From NCBI RefSeq assembly GCF_005281345.1, contig NZ_SZXJ01000078.1:158766-222765 (forward strand): a stretch of DNA of 64,000 bases. Reading direction: 5' to 3'. Below, one piece after another: positions 1-7,767 of this stretch. The first letter of the stretch is position 1. Each line of letters opens with the position of its first letter. The notes below the pieces were generated by a model, which worked only from the letters and a program-made list of their open reading frames with translations, was not told the origin of the DNA and did not search any database. This stretch comes from Citrobacter sp. wls619. GTDB taxonomy: Bacteria; Pseudomonadota; Gammaproteobacteria; Enterobacterales; Enterobacteriaceae. The position numbers and the translations under genes are program-made.

Positions 1-703
1 ATCCTGTACAGCCGGACGATCGCTGATCCAACTTCTGCCCATCAGCGGCGTTGTGTGCGCAGTCGTTCTGCTCCTGATGGCAGAATACTCATCGCTGAAC
101 CGAGATGCGCTGATCAACAGCCTGCAAATGGGGATGCTGGCCAGTACACTTGCGCTGGTCACACTGTTGATATGGCTGGAATGGGGGCCACAAACCGGAC
201 CCCGTTGGGTCTGGTTGCCCATTATCTTACCCGCGTTACCGCTGGTCACCGGCCAATATACGCTGGCGCTATATGCCCAACAGGATGGCCAGTTCATCAC
301 GGTGGTCTGGGGGCATTTATTGTGGGTAACACCGTGGATGCTGTTTGTGCTTAAACCTGCATGGCAGCGTATTGACTCGCGCCTTATTGTGATTGCGCAA
401 ACGCTGGGCTGGACACAAAACCGCATTTTCTGGCAGGTAAAATGCCCGTTGATGCTGCGCCCGGCACTGATTGCTTTCGCCGTAGGATTTTCGGTTAGTA
501 TTGCCCAGTACATGCCAACATTATGGTTGGGCGCAGGTCGTTATCCCACACTCACGACCGAAGCCGTAGCATTAAGCAGCGGTGGCAGCACCGCTATTCT
601 GGCGGCACAGGCGCTATGGCAATTGCTGTTACCGTTGGTTGTTTTCGCACTCGCAGCCTCGCTTTCCGCCTTGGCTGGCCGCTTTCGACAAGGACTCCGC
701 TAA
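1..703 (+). CDS. ynjC: ABC transporter inner-membrane permease YnjC, 3' part
   Basis: Open from the window edge to the TAA at 701-703, so only the C-terminal 230 or so residues are here; the family protein is about 500 residues in E. coli. Several hydrophobic membrane-spanning stretches are visible, and the segment around GWTQNRIFWQVKCPLM matches the cytoplasmic EAA loop through which such permeases dock on their ATPase. YnjC is the permease of the YnjBCD importer, whose substrate is not established. Its stop overlaps the ATG of the ATPase gene ynjD (TAATG), as expected for translational coupling. Confidence 0.9.
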   Translation, partial: SCTAGRSLIQLLPISGVVCAVVLLLMAEYSSLNRDALINSLQMGMLASTLALVTLLIWLEWGPQTGPRWVWLPIILPALPLVTGQYTLALYAQQDGQFITVVWGHLLWVTPWMLFVLKPAWQRIDSRLIVIAQTLGWTQNRIFWQVKCPLMLRPALIAFAVGFSVSIAQYMPTLWLGAGRYPTLTTEAVALSSGGSTAILAAQALWQLLLPLVVFALAASLSALAGRFRQGLR

Positions 704-1335
704 TGCTCATAGTGCAAGATGTTTCCCTGTACCTGGGGTCAACGCCCCTGCTGACGGGCGTCAACCTTCAGGTCAATAAAGGTGACATCGTCACTATTAT
801 GGGGCCTTCAGGAAGCGGCAAGTCTTCACTATTTTCGTGGATGATTGGTGCGCTCCCCGATCAATTTCGTGCCTCCGGTCAACTATGGCTCAATGAACGG
901 CGCATTGACACACTACCTACCGCGCAGCGCCAGATGGGTATTTTGTTCCAGGATGCCCTGCTGTTTGATCACTTCAGTGTTGGGCAAAATTTATTACTGG
1001 CACTACCCGCTGACCTGAAAGGTACGGCGAGACGCGATGAAGTGGAACATGCCCTTGAGCGTGCGGACCTGGCGGGCTTTTATCATCGCGACCCGGCATC
1101 GCTGTCCGGGGGGCAACGCTCACGCATCGCCCTGCTTCGCGCCCTGCTGGCGCAACCACAGGCTTTGCTGCTGGATGAACCCTTCAGTCGCCTGGATGCG
1201 TCACTTCGGGATACGTTTCGCCAGTGGGTGTTCACCGAAGTGCGGAAGCTGGGGATCCCTGTGGTGCAAGTCACCCACGATATGCAAGACGTCCCCCCGG
1301 CAGGCCGGGTAGTACAAATGGATTCCTGGGCGTGA
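703..1335 (+). CDS. ynjD: ABC transporter ATP-binding protein YnjD
   Basis: A 210-residue ATPase with all nucleotide-binding motifs: Walker A GPSGSGKS, the Q-loop in ILFQDALLF, the signature LSGGQRSRIALLRALL, Walker B LLLDEPFSRLD and the switch histidine in VTHDMQD. It would power the YnjBCD importer at the inner face of the membrane. The start at 703 is chosen because the protein begins MLIVQDVSLYLG in register with the family and overlaps the ynjC stop codon; a longer reading upstream is only the antisense-like extension of another frame. ynjE follows after 87 bases. Confidence 0.93.
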   Translation: MLIVQDVSLYLGSTPLLTGVNLQVNKGDIVTIMGPSGSGKSSLFSWMIGALPDQFRASGQLWLNERRIDTLPTAQRQMGILFQDALLFDHFSVGQNLLLALPADLKGTARRDEVEHALERADLAGFYHRDPASLSGGQRSRIALLRALLAQPQALLLDEPFSRLDASLRDTFRQWVFTEVRKLGIPVVQVTHDMQDVPPAGRVVQMDSWA

Positions 1336-1422
1336 ATGTGGCGTTATGCTGCGTTAACGCAAGGATTTTACTTAACCGACGGCACAGAATGTCGTCCTCT
1401 TTTTTCAACGTCGGGCTATTCG

Positions 1423-2730
1423 ATGAAACGTGTTTCTCAAATGACCGCGCTGGCACTGGCTTTAGGGCTCGCTTGCGCTTCATCCTGGGCTGCTGAAACA
1501 GCACAGACGCTTACCCTCAACCAGTTACAGCAAAAACAAGGCGCGGCAATCGATACCCGTCAGAGCGCTTTTTATAACGGCTGGCCTCAGTCGCTCAATG
1601 GTCCTTCCGGGCACGAACCCTCCGCACTGAACCTGTCTGCCGCTTGGCTCGACAAGATGAACGATGAACAACTTACCGCCTGGGTTCAGGCACATCAGTT
1701 AAAAGCCGATGCGCCAGTGGCACTGTATGGCAACGACAGCGATGTAAAAGCCGTCAAAGGCCGCCTGCAAAAAGTGGGTTTTAACCATATTTCGACCCTT
1801 AGCGATGCGCTACAGGACCCTGCACGCTTGCAGCGTCTGCCGCACTTCGAACAGTTGGTTTACCCACAATGGCTACACGATCTTCAGCAAGGCAAAGACG
1901 TTACCGCAAAACCGACTGGTGACTGGAAAGTCATTGAAGCGGCCTGGGGGGCGCCAAAATTTTATCTTCTAAGCCACATTCCGGGTGCGGGCTACATTGA
2001 CACTAACGAAGTGGAAAGCGAACCGCTGTGGAATAAAGTCTCCGACGAACAGCTAAAAGCGATGCTGGCTAAACACGGTATCCGCCACGACACCACGGTC
2101 ATTTTGTATGGTCGCGATGTGTACGCCGCCGCACGCGTGGCGCAAATCATGCTGTATGCGGGTGTAAAAGATGTTCGCCTGCTCGACGGTGGCTGGCAAA
2201 CCTGGTCCGACGCAGGTTTACCCGTCGAACGCGGCACCCCGCCGACGGTCAAACCTGAACCGGATTTTGGCGTCACGATCCCCGCCCAACCACAATTGAT
2301 GCTGGATATGGCGCAGGCTCGCGGCTTGCTGCATCGCCAGGATGCGTCACTGGTCAGCATCCGTTCGTGGCCAGAGTTTATCGGCACGACCAGTGGATAT
2401 AGCTACATCAAGCCAAAAGGTGAAATCGCTGGCGCTCGTTGGGGTCACGCAGGAAGTGACTCCACCCACATGGAAGATTTCCATAATCCGGATGGCACAA
2501 TGCGCAGTGCAGACGACATCGCCGCCATGTGGAAGCAATGGAACATTCTGCCGGATCAGCAGGTCTCTTTCTATTGCGGCACCGGTTGGCGCGCCTCAGA
2601 AACCTTTATGTACGCCCGCGCAATGGGCTGGCAAAACGTGTCGGTCTATGATGGCGGTTGGTATGAGTGGAGCAGCGATCCGAAGAACCCGGTAGCCCGC
2701 GGTGAACGTGGTCCGGACAGCAGCAAGTAA
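1423..2730 (+). CDS. ynjE: Thiosulfate sulfurtransferase YnjE (triple rhodanese domain)
   Basis: 435 residues, the same length as E. coli YnjE. The N-terminus is a signal peptide (MKRVSQMTALALALGLACASSWA), so the protein acts in the periplasm. Rhodanese-fold units follow, and the last carries the active-site loop FYCGTGWRAS with the sulfur-carrying cysteine at residue 385. It transfers sulfane sulfur from thiosulfate-like donors; the physiological acceptor is unclear. The start at 1423 is preferred over the in-frame upstream ATG at 1336 because it gives a canonical signal peptide. It is the last gene of the ynjBCDE group and lies just before the prophage. Confidence 0.95.
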   Translation: MKRVSQMTALALALGLACASSWAAETAQTLTLNQLQQKQGAAIDTRQSAFYNGWPQSLNGPSGHEPSALNLSAAWLDKMNDEQLTAWVQAHQLKADAPVALYGNDSDVKAVKGRLQKVGFNHISTLSDALQDPARLQRLPHFEQLVYPQWLHDLQQGKDVTAKPTGDWKVIEAAWGAPKFYLLSHIPGAGYIDTNEVESEPLWNKVSDEQLKAMLAKHGIRHDTTVILYGRDVYAAARVAQIMLYAGVKDVRLLDGGWQTWSDAGLPVERGTPPTVKPEPDFGVTIPAQPQLMLDMAQARGLLHRQDASLVSIRSWPEFIGTTSGYSYIKPKGEIAGARWGHAGSDSTHMEDFHNPDGTMRSADDIAAMWKQWNILPDQQVSFYCGTGWRASETFMYARAMGWQNVSVYDGGWYEWSSDPKNPVARGERGPDSSK

Positions 2731-2742
2731 GATTGGCATCAT

Positions 2743-2764
2743 TGCCGGATAAGCGCATCCGGCA
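2743..2764. repeat. REP palindrome downstream of ynjE
   Basis: Perfect inverted repeat TGCCGGAT...ATCCGGCA with central AAGCGC, the typical enterobacterial REP core. It sits 12 bases after the ynjE stop and is probably a transcript-stabilising or gyrase-binding element of the host, outside the prophage. Confidence 0.85.
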
Positions 2765-2833
2765 ACACAATACGTTACGCCTGACGCTGAGCCGCTTGCA
2801 TTGCCAGTAACACGCAAGAAACTGATTAATAAA

Positions 2834-2855
2834 GGGGAAGGCACCTTCCCCAAAA
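2834..2855. other. attL candidate with host terminator hairpin and integrase arm-type repeats
   Basis: GGGG-N8-TTCCCCAAAA; the 10-base core is repeated exactly at attR with the same GGGG spacing. The left arm makes a stem (GGGGAAG/CTTCCCC) followed on the minus strand by TTTATT, so the bacterial site was probably the intrinsic terminator of ynjF. To the right, 2846-2880 holds three CCAAAA repeats (TTCCCCAAAA, TTCCCCCAAAA, CTCACCAAAA), which look like integrase arm-binding sites next to the int stop codon. Confidence 0.6.
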
Positions 2856-2879
2856 TTCCCCCAAAATCCCTCACCAAAA

Positions 2880-4010
2880 CTAGACCGCAATTACGATCCA
2901 TTTTTTTTCTCTCTCATCTAAATATACTTCCGACATTTCTTTGTTTTTGTGGCCCCATAAAGCCTGCACGTCCAATCCGTGTCGCTTATAAACCCGTCCT
3001 GATAACGACCTTTGCTCATAGAATGTCGGCGGCGTCTTGCCCTTAGAGGCAACGATTTCCACCCGGTCGCGAACCATGCTAAATGCGTCGGTAAGCGCCC
3101 TTGCTGTAACCCCATCTCCAGCGCTTGCCACGCCCATTCTTTTTGTGTGATGAACAAGATACTTACTAACTACACAGTCACGGCATTTAGATACAACTTC
3201 ACGTAAATTCATACCTATCTCTTCCATTTTTATAGATAAAGGTATGGCAATTTGAGTGCCAGTTTTGTTTTGAACAACATGCAGGTGATCATCCCAAATA
3301 TCGCTAAATTTCATTTTGACAATATCACCTGGTCGCTGCCCGGTTAGCATGGCCAGCAACATGGCATTTTTGAGATAAGAGCTGCTTGCGGCTTCGAATA
3401 TCTTCCACCACTCCTGCATACCCAAACGCTGTCGTGACACGGTTACTTTGGGGTTTCTTGTTGCTTCTGCGGGGTTGAATCCGGGATTTACCACCCCGGC
3501 ATATTGAGCCTCTTTGAACACCTCAACCCACCCATAGCGGAGAGCCTGAGCCATTCGGTTTTTATCTTGGTCAGTGTATTCGGTGAGTATTGCCGACAAT
3601 TCACGAGCTGAGACTTCGGTAATCGGAGTGCGCGGGAATCTTTCAGCTAAACGCCTTGCAAGCCTTTTTCCACTTGTGGCTGTACGCACTGATAGGTCGC
3701 CCTTGCCTAGCCTTTTATCAAGGATTTCACAGTACCTTTCCACCCAGGCAGACAAAAGCATCTCACTCTTTCGCCCTGCTTTTTCAGATCGAATGTTAAG
3801 TATTGCGAAAGACTGGTTTACCTGCTGCTCTGCGTGGATTCTGTTTAGCTCTACTGCGGCGGTTCGTGCGGTGTCGGCATCCGTGCCGAACCCAATGAAC
3901 TTACCAGATGACGGGTGCTTGTATTGCCAATAAACCTTGTTTGTTCGCTTATCCAGCTTGCAATAAAGATTAGGAATGGAGACATTAAAACTACGTGGTC
4001 GAGCTGCCAT
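2880..4010 (-). CDS. int: Tyrosine-family phage integrase
   Basis: 376 residues, lambda-type integrase size. The N-terminal part carries a DNA arm-binding region and a core-binding SAM-like domain (about 60-165). The catalytic domain shows TGQRPGDI with the first arginine, a lysine in the beta-hairpin NKTGTQ, FYEQRSLS with the second arginine (tyrosine replaces the usual first histidine of HxxR), ALWGHKN and the nucleophile tyrosine in MSEVYLDER. It catalyses site-specific integration and excision. The gene ends at the left end beside the arm-type repeats and overlaps the excisionase gene by 20 bases. Confidence 0.95.
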   Translation of the reverse strand: MAARPRSFNVSIPNLYCKLDKRTNKVYWQYKHPSSGKFIGFGTDADTARTAAVELNRIHAEQQVNQSFAILNIRSEKAGRKSEMLLSAWVERYCEILDKRLGKGDLSVRTATSGKRLARRLAERFPRTPITEVSARELSAILTEYTDQDKNRMAQALRYGWVEVFKEAQYAGVVNPGFNPAEATRNPKVTVSRQRLGMQEWWKIFEAASSSYLKNAMLLAMLTGQRPGDIVKMKFSDIWDDHLHVVQNKTGTQIAIPLSIKMEEIGMNLREVVSKCRDCVVSKYLVHHTKRMGVASAGDGVTARALTDAFSMVRDRVEIVASKGKTPPTFYEQRSLSGRVYKRHGLDVQALWGHKNKEMSEVYLDEREKKWIVIAV

Positions 4011-4248
4011 TTAAAACCCTCTCAACTAACGCCCTGGCATTTTTATCTATCCCTGACGATACCTTGATGGGTGCAATTAGTCCTACAAATTGTGCCGTTT
4101 CATCAATAAGCCAGCGCCTGCCCTGTTTTATTGCTGGCGGGTAGGTCTGCCTTGTCTTTGCAATAACCCGAAGCGTAGCGGCACACGGGGGTTCTTTAAA
4201 GTGGGCTTTCGCCCACTCGGTCATGCTCACCAGCACCCGCGCCACCAC
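3991..4248 (-). CDS. Excisionase-like DNA-binding protein
   Basis: 85 residues, small and basic, with a winged-helix excisionase pattern: ARVLVSMTEWAKAHF, then PPAIKQGRRWLID near the middle, similar to phage Xis proteins that read LEEWA and YPPP-x-GR-x-Y. It would bend attachment-site DNA and steer Int towards excision. The GTG at 4248 is kept because the residues before the internal ATG at 4224 align with this family; a 77-residue product from 4224 is the alternative. It overlaps int downstream, the usual xis-int arrangement. Confidence 0.75.
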   Translation of the reverse strand: MVARVLVSMTEWAKAHFKEPPCAATLRVIAKTRQTYPPAIKQGRRWLIDETAQFVGLIAPIKVSSGIDKNARALVERVLNGSSTT

Positions 4249-4571
4249 CCATCTTCTGACATTTCAAGCCGGATTCTCCGCTCCCCGCCAGAGATCCCCA
4301 TTACTACCGAGTATAGATATTTTGGAAAAGAGAATGTTGCACCCCCCTTCGAACTGAGCCCGCACTCAAGCCCCTCCCCAAGCCTTACCCTTATAACTTT
4401 CAATTCCTCATCCACCTCTACACGTGCTGATGAATAATTCCCGCCCTCTAAAACATCTTTTGACAGATAGGCCAGGCCATACGCCTTAAGCACCAACACG
4501 GGCCCAATAAGACCACTTCTATTTGTTGATACCCTAACCTTCCCATATTCACGAATTGATTTAAAAACCAT
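4227..4571 (-). CDS. Prophage protein of unknown function
   Basis: 114 residues, not recognised. The sequence is soluble-looking, rich in charged residues and valine, with an aromatic C-terminus (GWWRGCW). Its ATG lies inside the last codons of the upstream gene (11-base overlap) and its stop overlaps the excisionase start by 22 bases, so it is part of a tightly coupled early operon. The position next to xis is typical of accessory early genes. Confidence 0.6.
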   Translation of the reverse strand: MVFKSIREYGKVRVSTNRSGLIGPVLVLKAYGLAYLSKDVLEGGNYSSARVEVDEELKVIRVRLGEGLECGLSSKGGATFSFPKYLYSVVMGISGGERRIRLEMSEDGWWRGCW

Positions 4572-5037
4572 CAGGATTTACCCCGACAAGCTTGCATCTA
4601 TCCATCAGCGATTGGGCCGTTACCGTTAGCAGGTTTAAATCAACCTCTGAGCCGTGAAGAATCACAGCCAGCCTCTTTAGCGTGGCTTGCGCTTGGCTAT
4701 CTGGTGCTGGTTGTGGGGCGGCGTATAGTGGTACGGTTTTATACAGTGTTACGTCTGGCTCTTTGTTCTCGTTCCACTCACCAACCCAATCATCTATAAC
4801 CGCTTTGCGGGTTGACGCATACTCACCAAAATCTACCCCGTCACCCTGCATTACGTATAATATCGGCTCAGCGCTATCAGCTTTGCGCCGCAGCTGTAGT
4901 TCTAACAGCATCACTTCAAACAACCGCGCATCAACTTCTACTGAACCACGAACACAACGAGAATTGTGCTCGGTTATTGTTGCCTGGATTTCAGAGAGGA
5001 TTTTTGACAGTCGCTCGTCTGTTAGTTTGTTATTCAT
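4561..5037 (-). CDS. Early prophage protein, Ea22-like tail
   Basis: 158 residues. The middle contains a stretch ending PLYAAPQPAPD, a signature seen in many lambdoid accessory proteins of the Ead/Ea22 kind whose job is unknown. Its N-terminus (MNNKLTDERLSKIL) resembles that of the next upstream gene (MTNNKLTDNELEVV), and both contain a LLELQLRRKADS or LLCELQERRKADS motif, so the two genes are likely paralogous modules. It overlaps the upstream gene by 8 bases. Confidence 0.65.
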   Translation of the reverse strand: MNNKLTDERLSKILSEIQATITEHNSRCVRGSVEVDARLFEVMLLELQLRRKADSAEPILYVMQGDGVDFGEYASTRKAVIDDWVGEWNENKEPDVTLYKTVPLYAAPQPAPDSQAQATLKRLAVILHGSEVDLNLLTVTAQSLMDRCKLVGVNPDGF

Positions 5038-5335
5038 TACCCTTCTCCTGGTTAGTCATGGAGGTTTTCGGCAGGTGCTCGGCGTCCCACTTCTTCATGC
5101 ACTCCTCAATTTCCCACGCTGTTTCACCAATAGTGCATAACCCATCAATCACGCGCTGGCGCTCTTTCAGTAAATTTTCGCTATCAGCCTTGCGGCGTTC
5201 CTGTAGCTCACACAGAAGCATGAACACGCTACGAAAATACGCCGCTTTAAATTCACTATCCGCTGTATCTATAGAGTTACTTGTCATGCACATAACTACT
5301 TCCAGTTCATTGTCTGTTAGTTTGTTATTGGTCAA
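5030..5335 (-). CDS. Early prophage protein, paralogous to its downstream neighbour
   Basis: 101 residues, acidic, helical. It shares the NNKLTD N-terminus and the ERRKADS segment (residues about 45-55) with the 158-residue neighbour, suggesting a duplicated N-terminal module followed by unrelated tails. Function unknown. It is packed between genes with an 8-base overlap downstream and no gap upstream. Confidence 0.6.
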   Translation of the reverse strand: MTNNKLTDNELEVVMCMTSNSIDTADSEFKAAYFRSVFMLLCELQERRKADSENLLKERQRVIDGLCTIGETAWEIEECMKKWDAEHLPKTSMTNQEKGNE

Positions 5336-5611
5336 TTAAAAATCCCCGTCGCCTACAGATAAATAGCTGCTAGCAGATAACGCAATCATTGAACTACCGC
5401 CCTCAATTTCACCCAGGAGCAGGTTAAACCCGCCTGACGCCGTGTAATAATTCGCGTCCGGGTACTCCTGTTTAACCTCGTCCAAAAGCGCCGCCAGTGC
5501 CTTTGTCAGCCGCTTAAATCTGCGCTCAATATTCGGGCACTTCTCATCTAACAGCCTATGCGCTTCGTACGGGTCGCCGTCGATACGCTCTATGAGTTCT
5601 TCTGTATTCAT
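5336..5611 (-). CDS. Small prophage protein of unknown function
   Basis: 91 residues, acidic, beginning MNTEELIERIDGDPYEAHRLLDEKCP. No domain recognised. It abuts the next gene directly and has the same strand and density as the other early genes, which is the main support for it being real. Confidence 0.55.
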   Translation of the reverse strand: MNTEELIERIDGDPYEAHRLLDEKCPNIERRFKRLTKALAALLDEVKQEYPDANYYTASGGFNLLLGEIEGGSSMIALSASSYLSVGDGDF

Positions 5612-5640
5612 TCTGTTATCGCCCCTTATGGGGCGCTCCG

Positions 5641-5940
5641 TTAAGCTGGGGCGCGTGATGCACTGCCAAAAATCTTATGAATCGCGTAGCCGCTCCAGTT
5701 CTGGCGGCATTGGTCGAAGATGGAGCCACCTTGATTGAGTGCGAGACGCCCGAGTTTGTAGGTTGACGGCTTACCACCTCGCCCAACCGTGACGTTCTCT
5801 ACCAGCGCGTACCCCCTGAGTTTTGCCATCATTGTCGCCACCTTGTTGTAATCTGCTTTCGGGTTCGACTTGATGATTTGGTGAATCGTTGACTCACCAT
5901 GCGCTCTCAGGTGATCCAGAATTAATTCTCTTGTGCCCAT
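5641..5940 (-). CDS. Winged-helix DNA-binding prophage protein
   Basis: 99 residues. The first 65 form a winged-helix pattern: ELILDHLRAHGESTIHQIIKSNPKADYNKVATMMAKLRGYALVE is a helix-turn-helix followed by a wing with GRGGKPSTYKLG. The C-terminal segment IFDQCRQNWSGYAIHKIFGSA recurs in small lambdoid phage regulators as I recall them. It may regulate early prophage transcription. A 29-base gap separates it from the next gene, with a GC-rich hairpin (GCCCC...GGGGCG). Confidence 0.6.
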   Translation of the reverse strand: MGTRELILDHLRAHGESTIHQIIKSNPKADYNKVATMMAKLRGYALVENVTVGRGGKPSTYKLGRLALNQGGSIFDQCRQNWSGYAIHKIFGSASRAPA

Positions 5941-5941
5941 T

Positions 5942-6142
5942 TCATTTAGCCCCTTCGCACTCGCCGCTATTCACGCATTTATTGCACGGCTCATTTCCCT
6001 TGCTCTTACTGTGATCGCACGGCTGGGCATCAAACCAACTAGCCCAAGAATCGGTTAGAGCGTGGCTGGTACCAGTTTTTATTGACACGTCAATCACTCG
6101 CGCCACCATGGAGCTTTTCAACATTCCAGCTACGGTTTTCAT
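5942..6142 (-). CDS. Small cysteine-rich prophage protein
   Basis: 66 residues. The C-terminal third carries C-x-H-x(9)-C-x2-C-x5-C, which looks like a small zinc-binding knuckle. No family recognised. It lies between the winged-helix gene and a lipoprotein gene, overlapping the latter by 4 bases (ATGA type). Confidence 0.5.
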   Translation of the reverse strand: MKTVAGMLKSSMVARVIDVSIKTGTSHALTDSWASWFDAQPCDHSKSKGNEPCNKCVNSGECEGAK

Positions 6143-6351
6143 TCATTGCCCTTAATTTTTGTATTGATTGTTTTTAATGCATTCACTACCTTTTCCGGGT
6201 CAGTGTTGGTGCATGCCACCTGATAAGAGTCGGCCTGGACGTTGACTGCGCACCCTTCCCCAAGAGAAACAGCTTCGTTCTTGCCCGACTCGCTTTTAGC
6301 CACACTACAACCAGAAATTAGAACAATTAAAATAAGCGGTATTTTTCGCAT
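6139..6351 (-). CDS. Small prophage lipoprotein
   Basis: 70 residues with a type II signal peptide: MRKIPLILIVLISGCS, where LISGC is the lipobox. The mature part has two further cysteines that could form a disulfide. An envelope lipoprotein inside an early phage operon suggests a lysogenic-conversion or superinfection-exclusion role, but this is only inferred from its location. It overlaps its neighbours on both sides. Confidence 0.6.
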   Translation of the reverse strand: MRKIPLILIVLISGCSVAKSESGKNEAVSLGEGCAVNVQADSYQVACTNTDPEKVVNALKTINTKIKGNE

Positions 6352-6539
6352 AAAATATCCTCTGCTTCTTTGCTGTAATTGCCTGAATTAATTAATTTAG
6401 AACGCTCGCGTGCCGCCTTTATAAAGACATTCCGCACTTCATCCGACTGTCTTTTCCTTGTATCGCTCCTAATACAGAATGTTTGTCTATTTTCCCTTTG
6501 ATTTACTATCCTTTTTTTGCTCTGAGATTTTAACCCCAT
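6327..6539 (-). CDS. Small basic prophage protein
   Basis: 70 residues from the ATG at 6539, strongly basic (MGLKSQSKKRIVNQRENRQ) and predicted helical; possibly nucleic-acid binding. A GGGGGTGAG sequence lies about 8 bases upstream of the chosen ATG. Its 5' part overlaps the end of the 134-residue gene by 53 bases in another frame, which is unusually long, so one of the two starts could be further in. Confidence 0.45.
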   Translation of the reverse strand: MGLKSQSKKRIVNQRENRQTFCIRSDTRKRQSDEVRNVFIKAARERSKLINSGNYSKEAEDILCEKYRLF

Positions 6540-6891
6540 AATTAGCACTCACCCCCAAACAATGGGCATTGTGCGTCCCTTCGCCAATCATTGCGCCAAC
6601 CATTCCACGAAAGCGCATTTCCGAAATCATCTTTCCATTGGAATAAATATGTTTGCATACCTTGACGAAGTAGCGCTCCTTCGCACTCGCCACCTTGTCA
6701 TGCGCCGCGCTCAGCTCATGCGACATAGACAACATCTCTACATCCTTCTTAGCTGCTTCACGAACAACAACATCGGCAATATCGCGATATGCCTTTACCT
6801 CGCCCTGTAAATACGCGATATAAGAATTCGCCGCCGCTAATTCATTACACGCGGAAAACCATTTCTTTGCTTTTTTCAACAATTCTTTCAT
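6487..6891 (-). CDS. Coiled-coil prophage protein
   Basis: 134 residues. Residues 1-80 are mainly helical with heptad-like leucines and alanines (ELLKKAKKWFSACNELAAANSYIAYLQGEV). The end is basic (KKDSKSKGK). No family recognised. An AAGGG ribosome-binding sequence precedes the ATG at 6891, and the 5' end overlaps the upstream gene by 47 bases. Confidence 0.5.
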   Translation of the reverse strand: MKELLKKAKKWFSACNELAAANSYIAYLQGEVKAYRDIADVVVREAAKKDVEMLSMSHELSAAHDKVASAKERYFVKVCKHIYSNGKMISEMRFRGMVGAMIGEGTHNAHCLGVSANYGVKISEQKKDSKSKGK

Positions 6892-7072
6892 TTCTAGCCC
6901 TTAGTTCATTTTTAATTAAATTAATTGTCAGGGAGTTTTCTGAATTTATTTTTTTAATAAAAACCTTATTCCCCTCGGTAATTCCACGCGCATGCGAACA
7001 CCAAGCTAAAAGCTCAGTAAGCTCACTTACTTTCATTGACTTAATTATTTTTTGAAAACTACCTTCCTGCAT
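6845..7072 (-). CDS. Small prophage protein of unknown function
   Basis: 75 residues, helical and basic (MQEGSFQKIIKSMKVSELTELLAWCSHARG). It starts a block of overlapping small genes after a 100-base gap that contains a stem GAGATCTA/TAGTCTC (about 7105-7130). No function can be assigned. Confidence 0.5.
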   Translation of the reverse strand: MQEGSFQKIIKSMKVSELTELLAWCSHARGITEGNKVFIKKINSENSLTINLIKNELRARNERIVEKSKEMVFRV

Positions 7073-7172
7073 TTATCGTCACTCCGCATCCTCAGTTTAT
7101 AGAGGTGGGAGACTAGGTATTAGATCTCGCGATCCACTCCCTTACGTAGCAACTAATGCGAAAACATACTTT

Positions 7173-7469
7173 TCATATATTTTCTAATGTAAGAATTAGT
7201 AATTCTTGTTCTTTGCCATACGCTCTTGTAAATGACTCTTTTCCTGCGTGAATAGCTAACTTCCCATCCCCGCTATTTCTGTGATGGTTCGTACACAAAC
7301 AAATAACCTCAAACCAGCCCGAACGCTGCGCCGCCCCCTGACCTTCGCGGATGTGATGTATCTCACCCGGGGTTCCCCATACACCAGCCTGTATGAAACA
7401 GGCCACACAACCCAGCTCTGCCACTTTTCCCACATGAGCCTTTTCCGCTTTCGTCTGGTGCTTGCTCAT
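7173..7469 (-). CDS. Ref-like RecA-dependent nuclease (HNH type)
   Basis: 98 residues matching the recombination-enhancement (Ref) nuclease family described from phage P1: GCVACF near residue 20, PGEIHHIREGQG with the catalytic-type HH, ICLCTNHHR, then GKLAIHAGKESFTRAYG. Family members are HNH-related zinc nucleases that cut DNA at RecA-made displacement loops. This copy is compact, essentially the catalytic domain without the N-terminal extension of P1 Ref. It overlaps the upstream gene by 4 bases. Confidence 0.8.
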   Translation of the reverse strand: MSKHQTKAEKAHVGKVAELGCVACFIQAGVWGTPGEIHHIREGQGAAQRSGWFEVICLCTNHHRNSGDGKLAIHAGKESFTRAYGKEQELLILTLENI

Positions 7470-7690
7470 TGCATCACCTCAAAGCTACGCGCCACTAACT
7501 CTCCTTCCGCGTTAAGCCACAGCTCACCGTAAACGCTATCAGGGTGTTTTTTCATTAACTGGCTTACTACATGTTCAAAGCGCTGGAGCTGCTCGTCTGA
7601 TACGTGAGAGAAGCGGCGAACGTATTCACCTGCTAACGCTGCGTGGATACGGCTTGTTGATTGGTTTAACTGCTGGATTAACTTTTCCAT
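7466..7690 (-). CDS. Small prophage protein upstream of the Ref-like gene
   Basis: 74 residues, helical, not recognised. An AAAGGAG ribosome-binding sequence lies a few bases before the ATG at 7690. It is the first gene after the terminator at 7721-7743 and has no obvious promoter of its own, so its expression probably depends on readthrough. Confidence 0.6.
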   Translation of the reverse strand: MEKLIQQLNQSTSRIHAALAGEYVRRFSHVSDEQLQRFEHVVSQLMKKHPDSVYGELWLNAEGELVARSFEVMQ

Positions 7691-7720
7691 TTACTGCTCC
7701 TTTGGCTGATTTTGGGCAAT

Positions 7721-7743
7721 AAAAAGCCCACGCGAAGTGGGCT
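7721..7743 (-). terminator. Intrinsic terminator after the Cro-like gene
   Basis: Stem AGCCCAC/GTGGGCT (7725-7731 with 7737-7743), 5-base loop, followed on the minus strand by TTTTATT. It lies 25 bases after the Cro-like stop codon and in front of the remaining leftward early genes. Confidence 0.85.
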
Positions 7744-7767
7744 ATTGGAAAAGCTCCGACTACGCTG

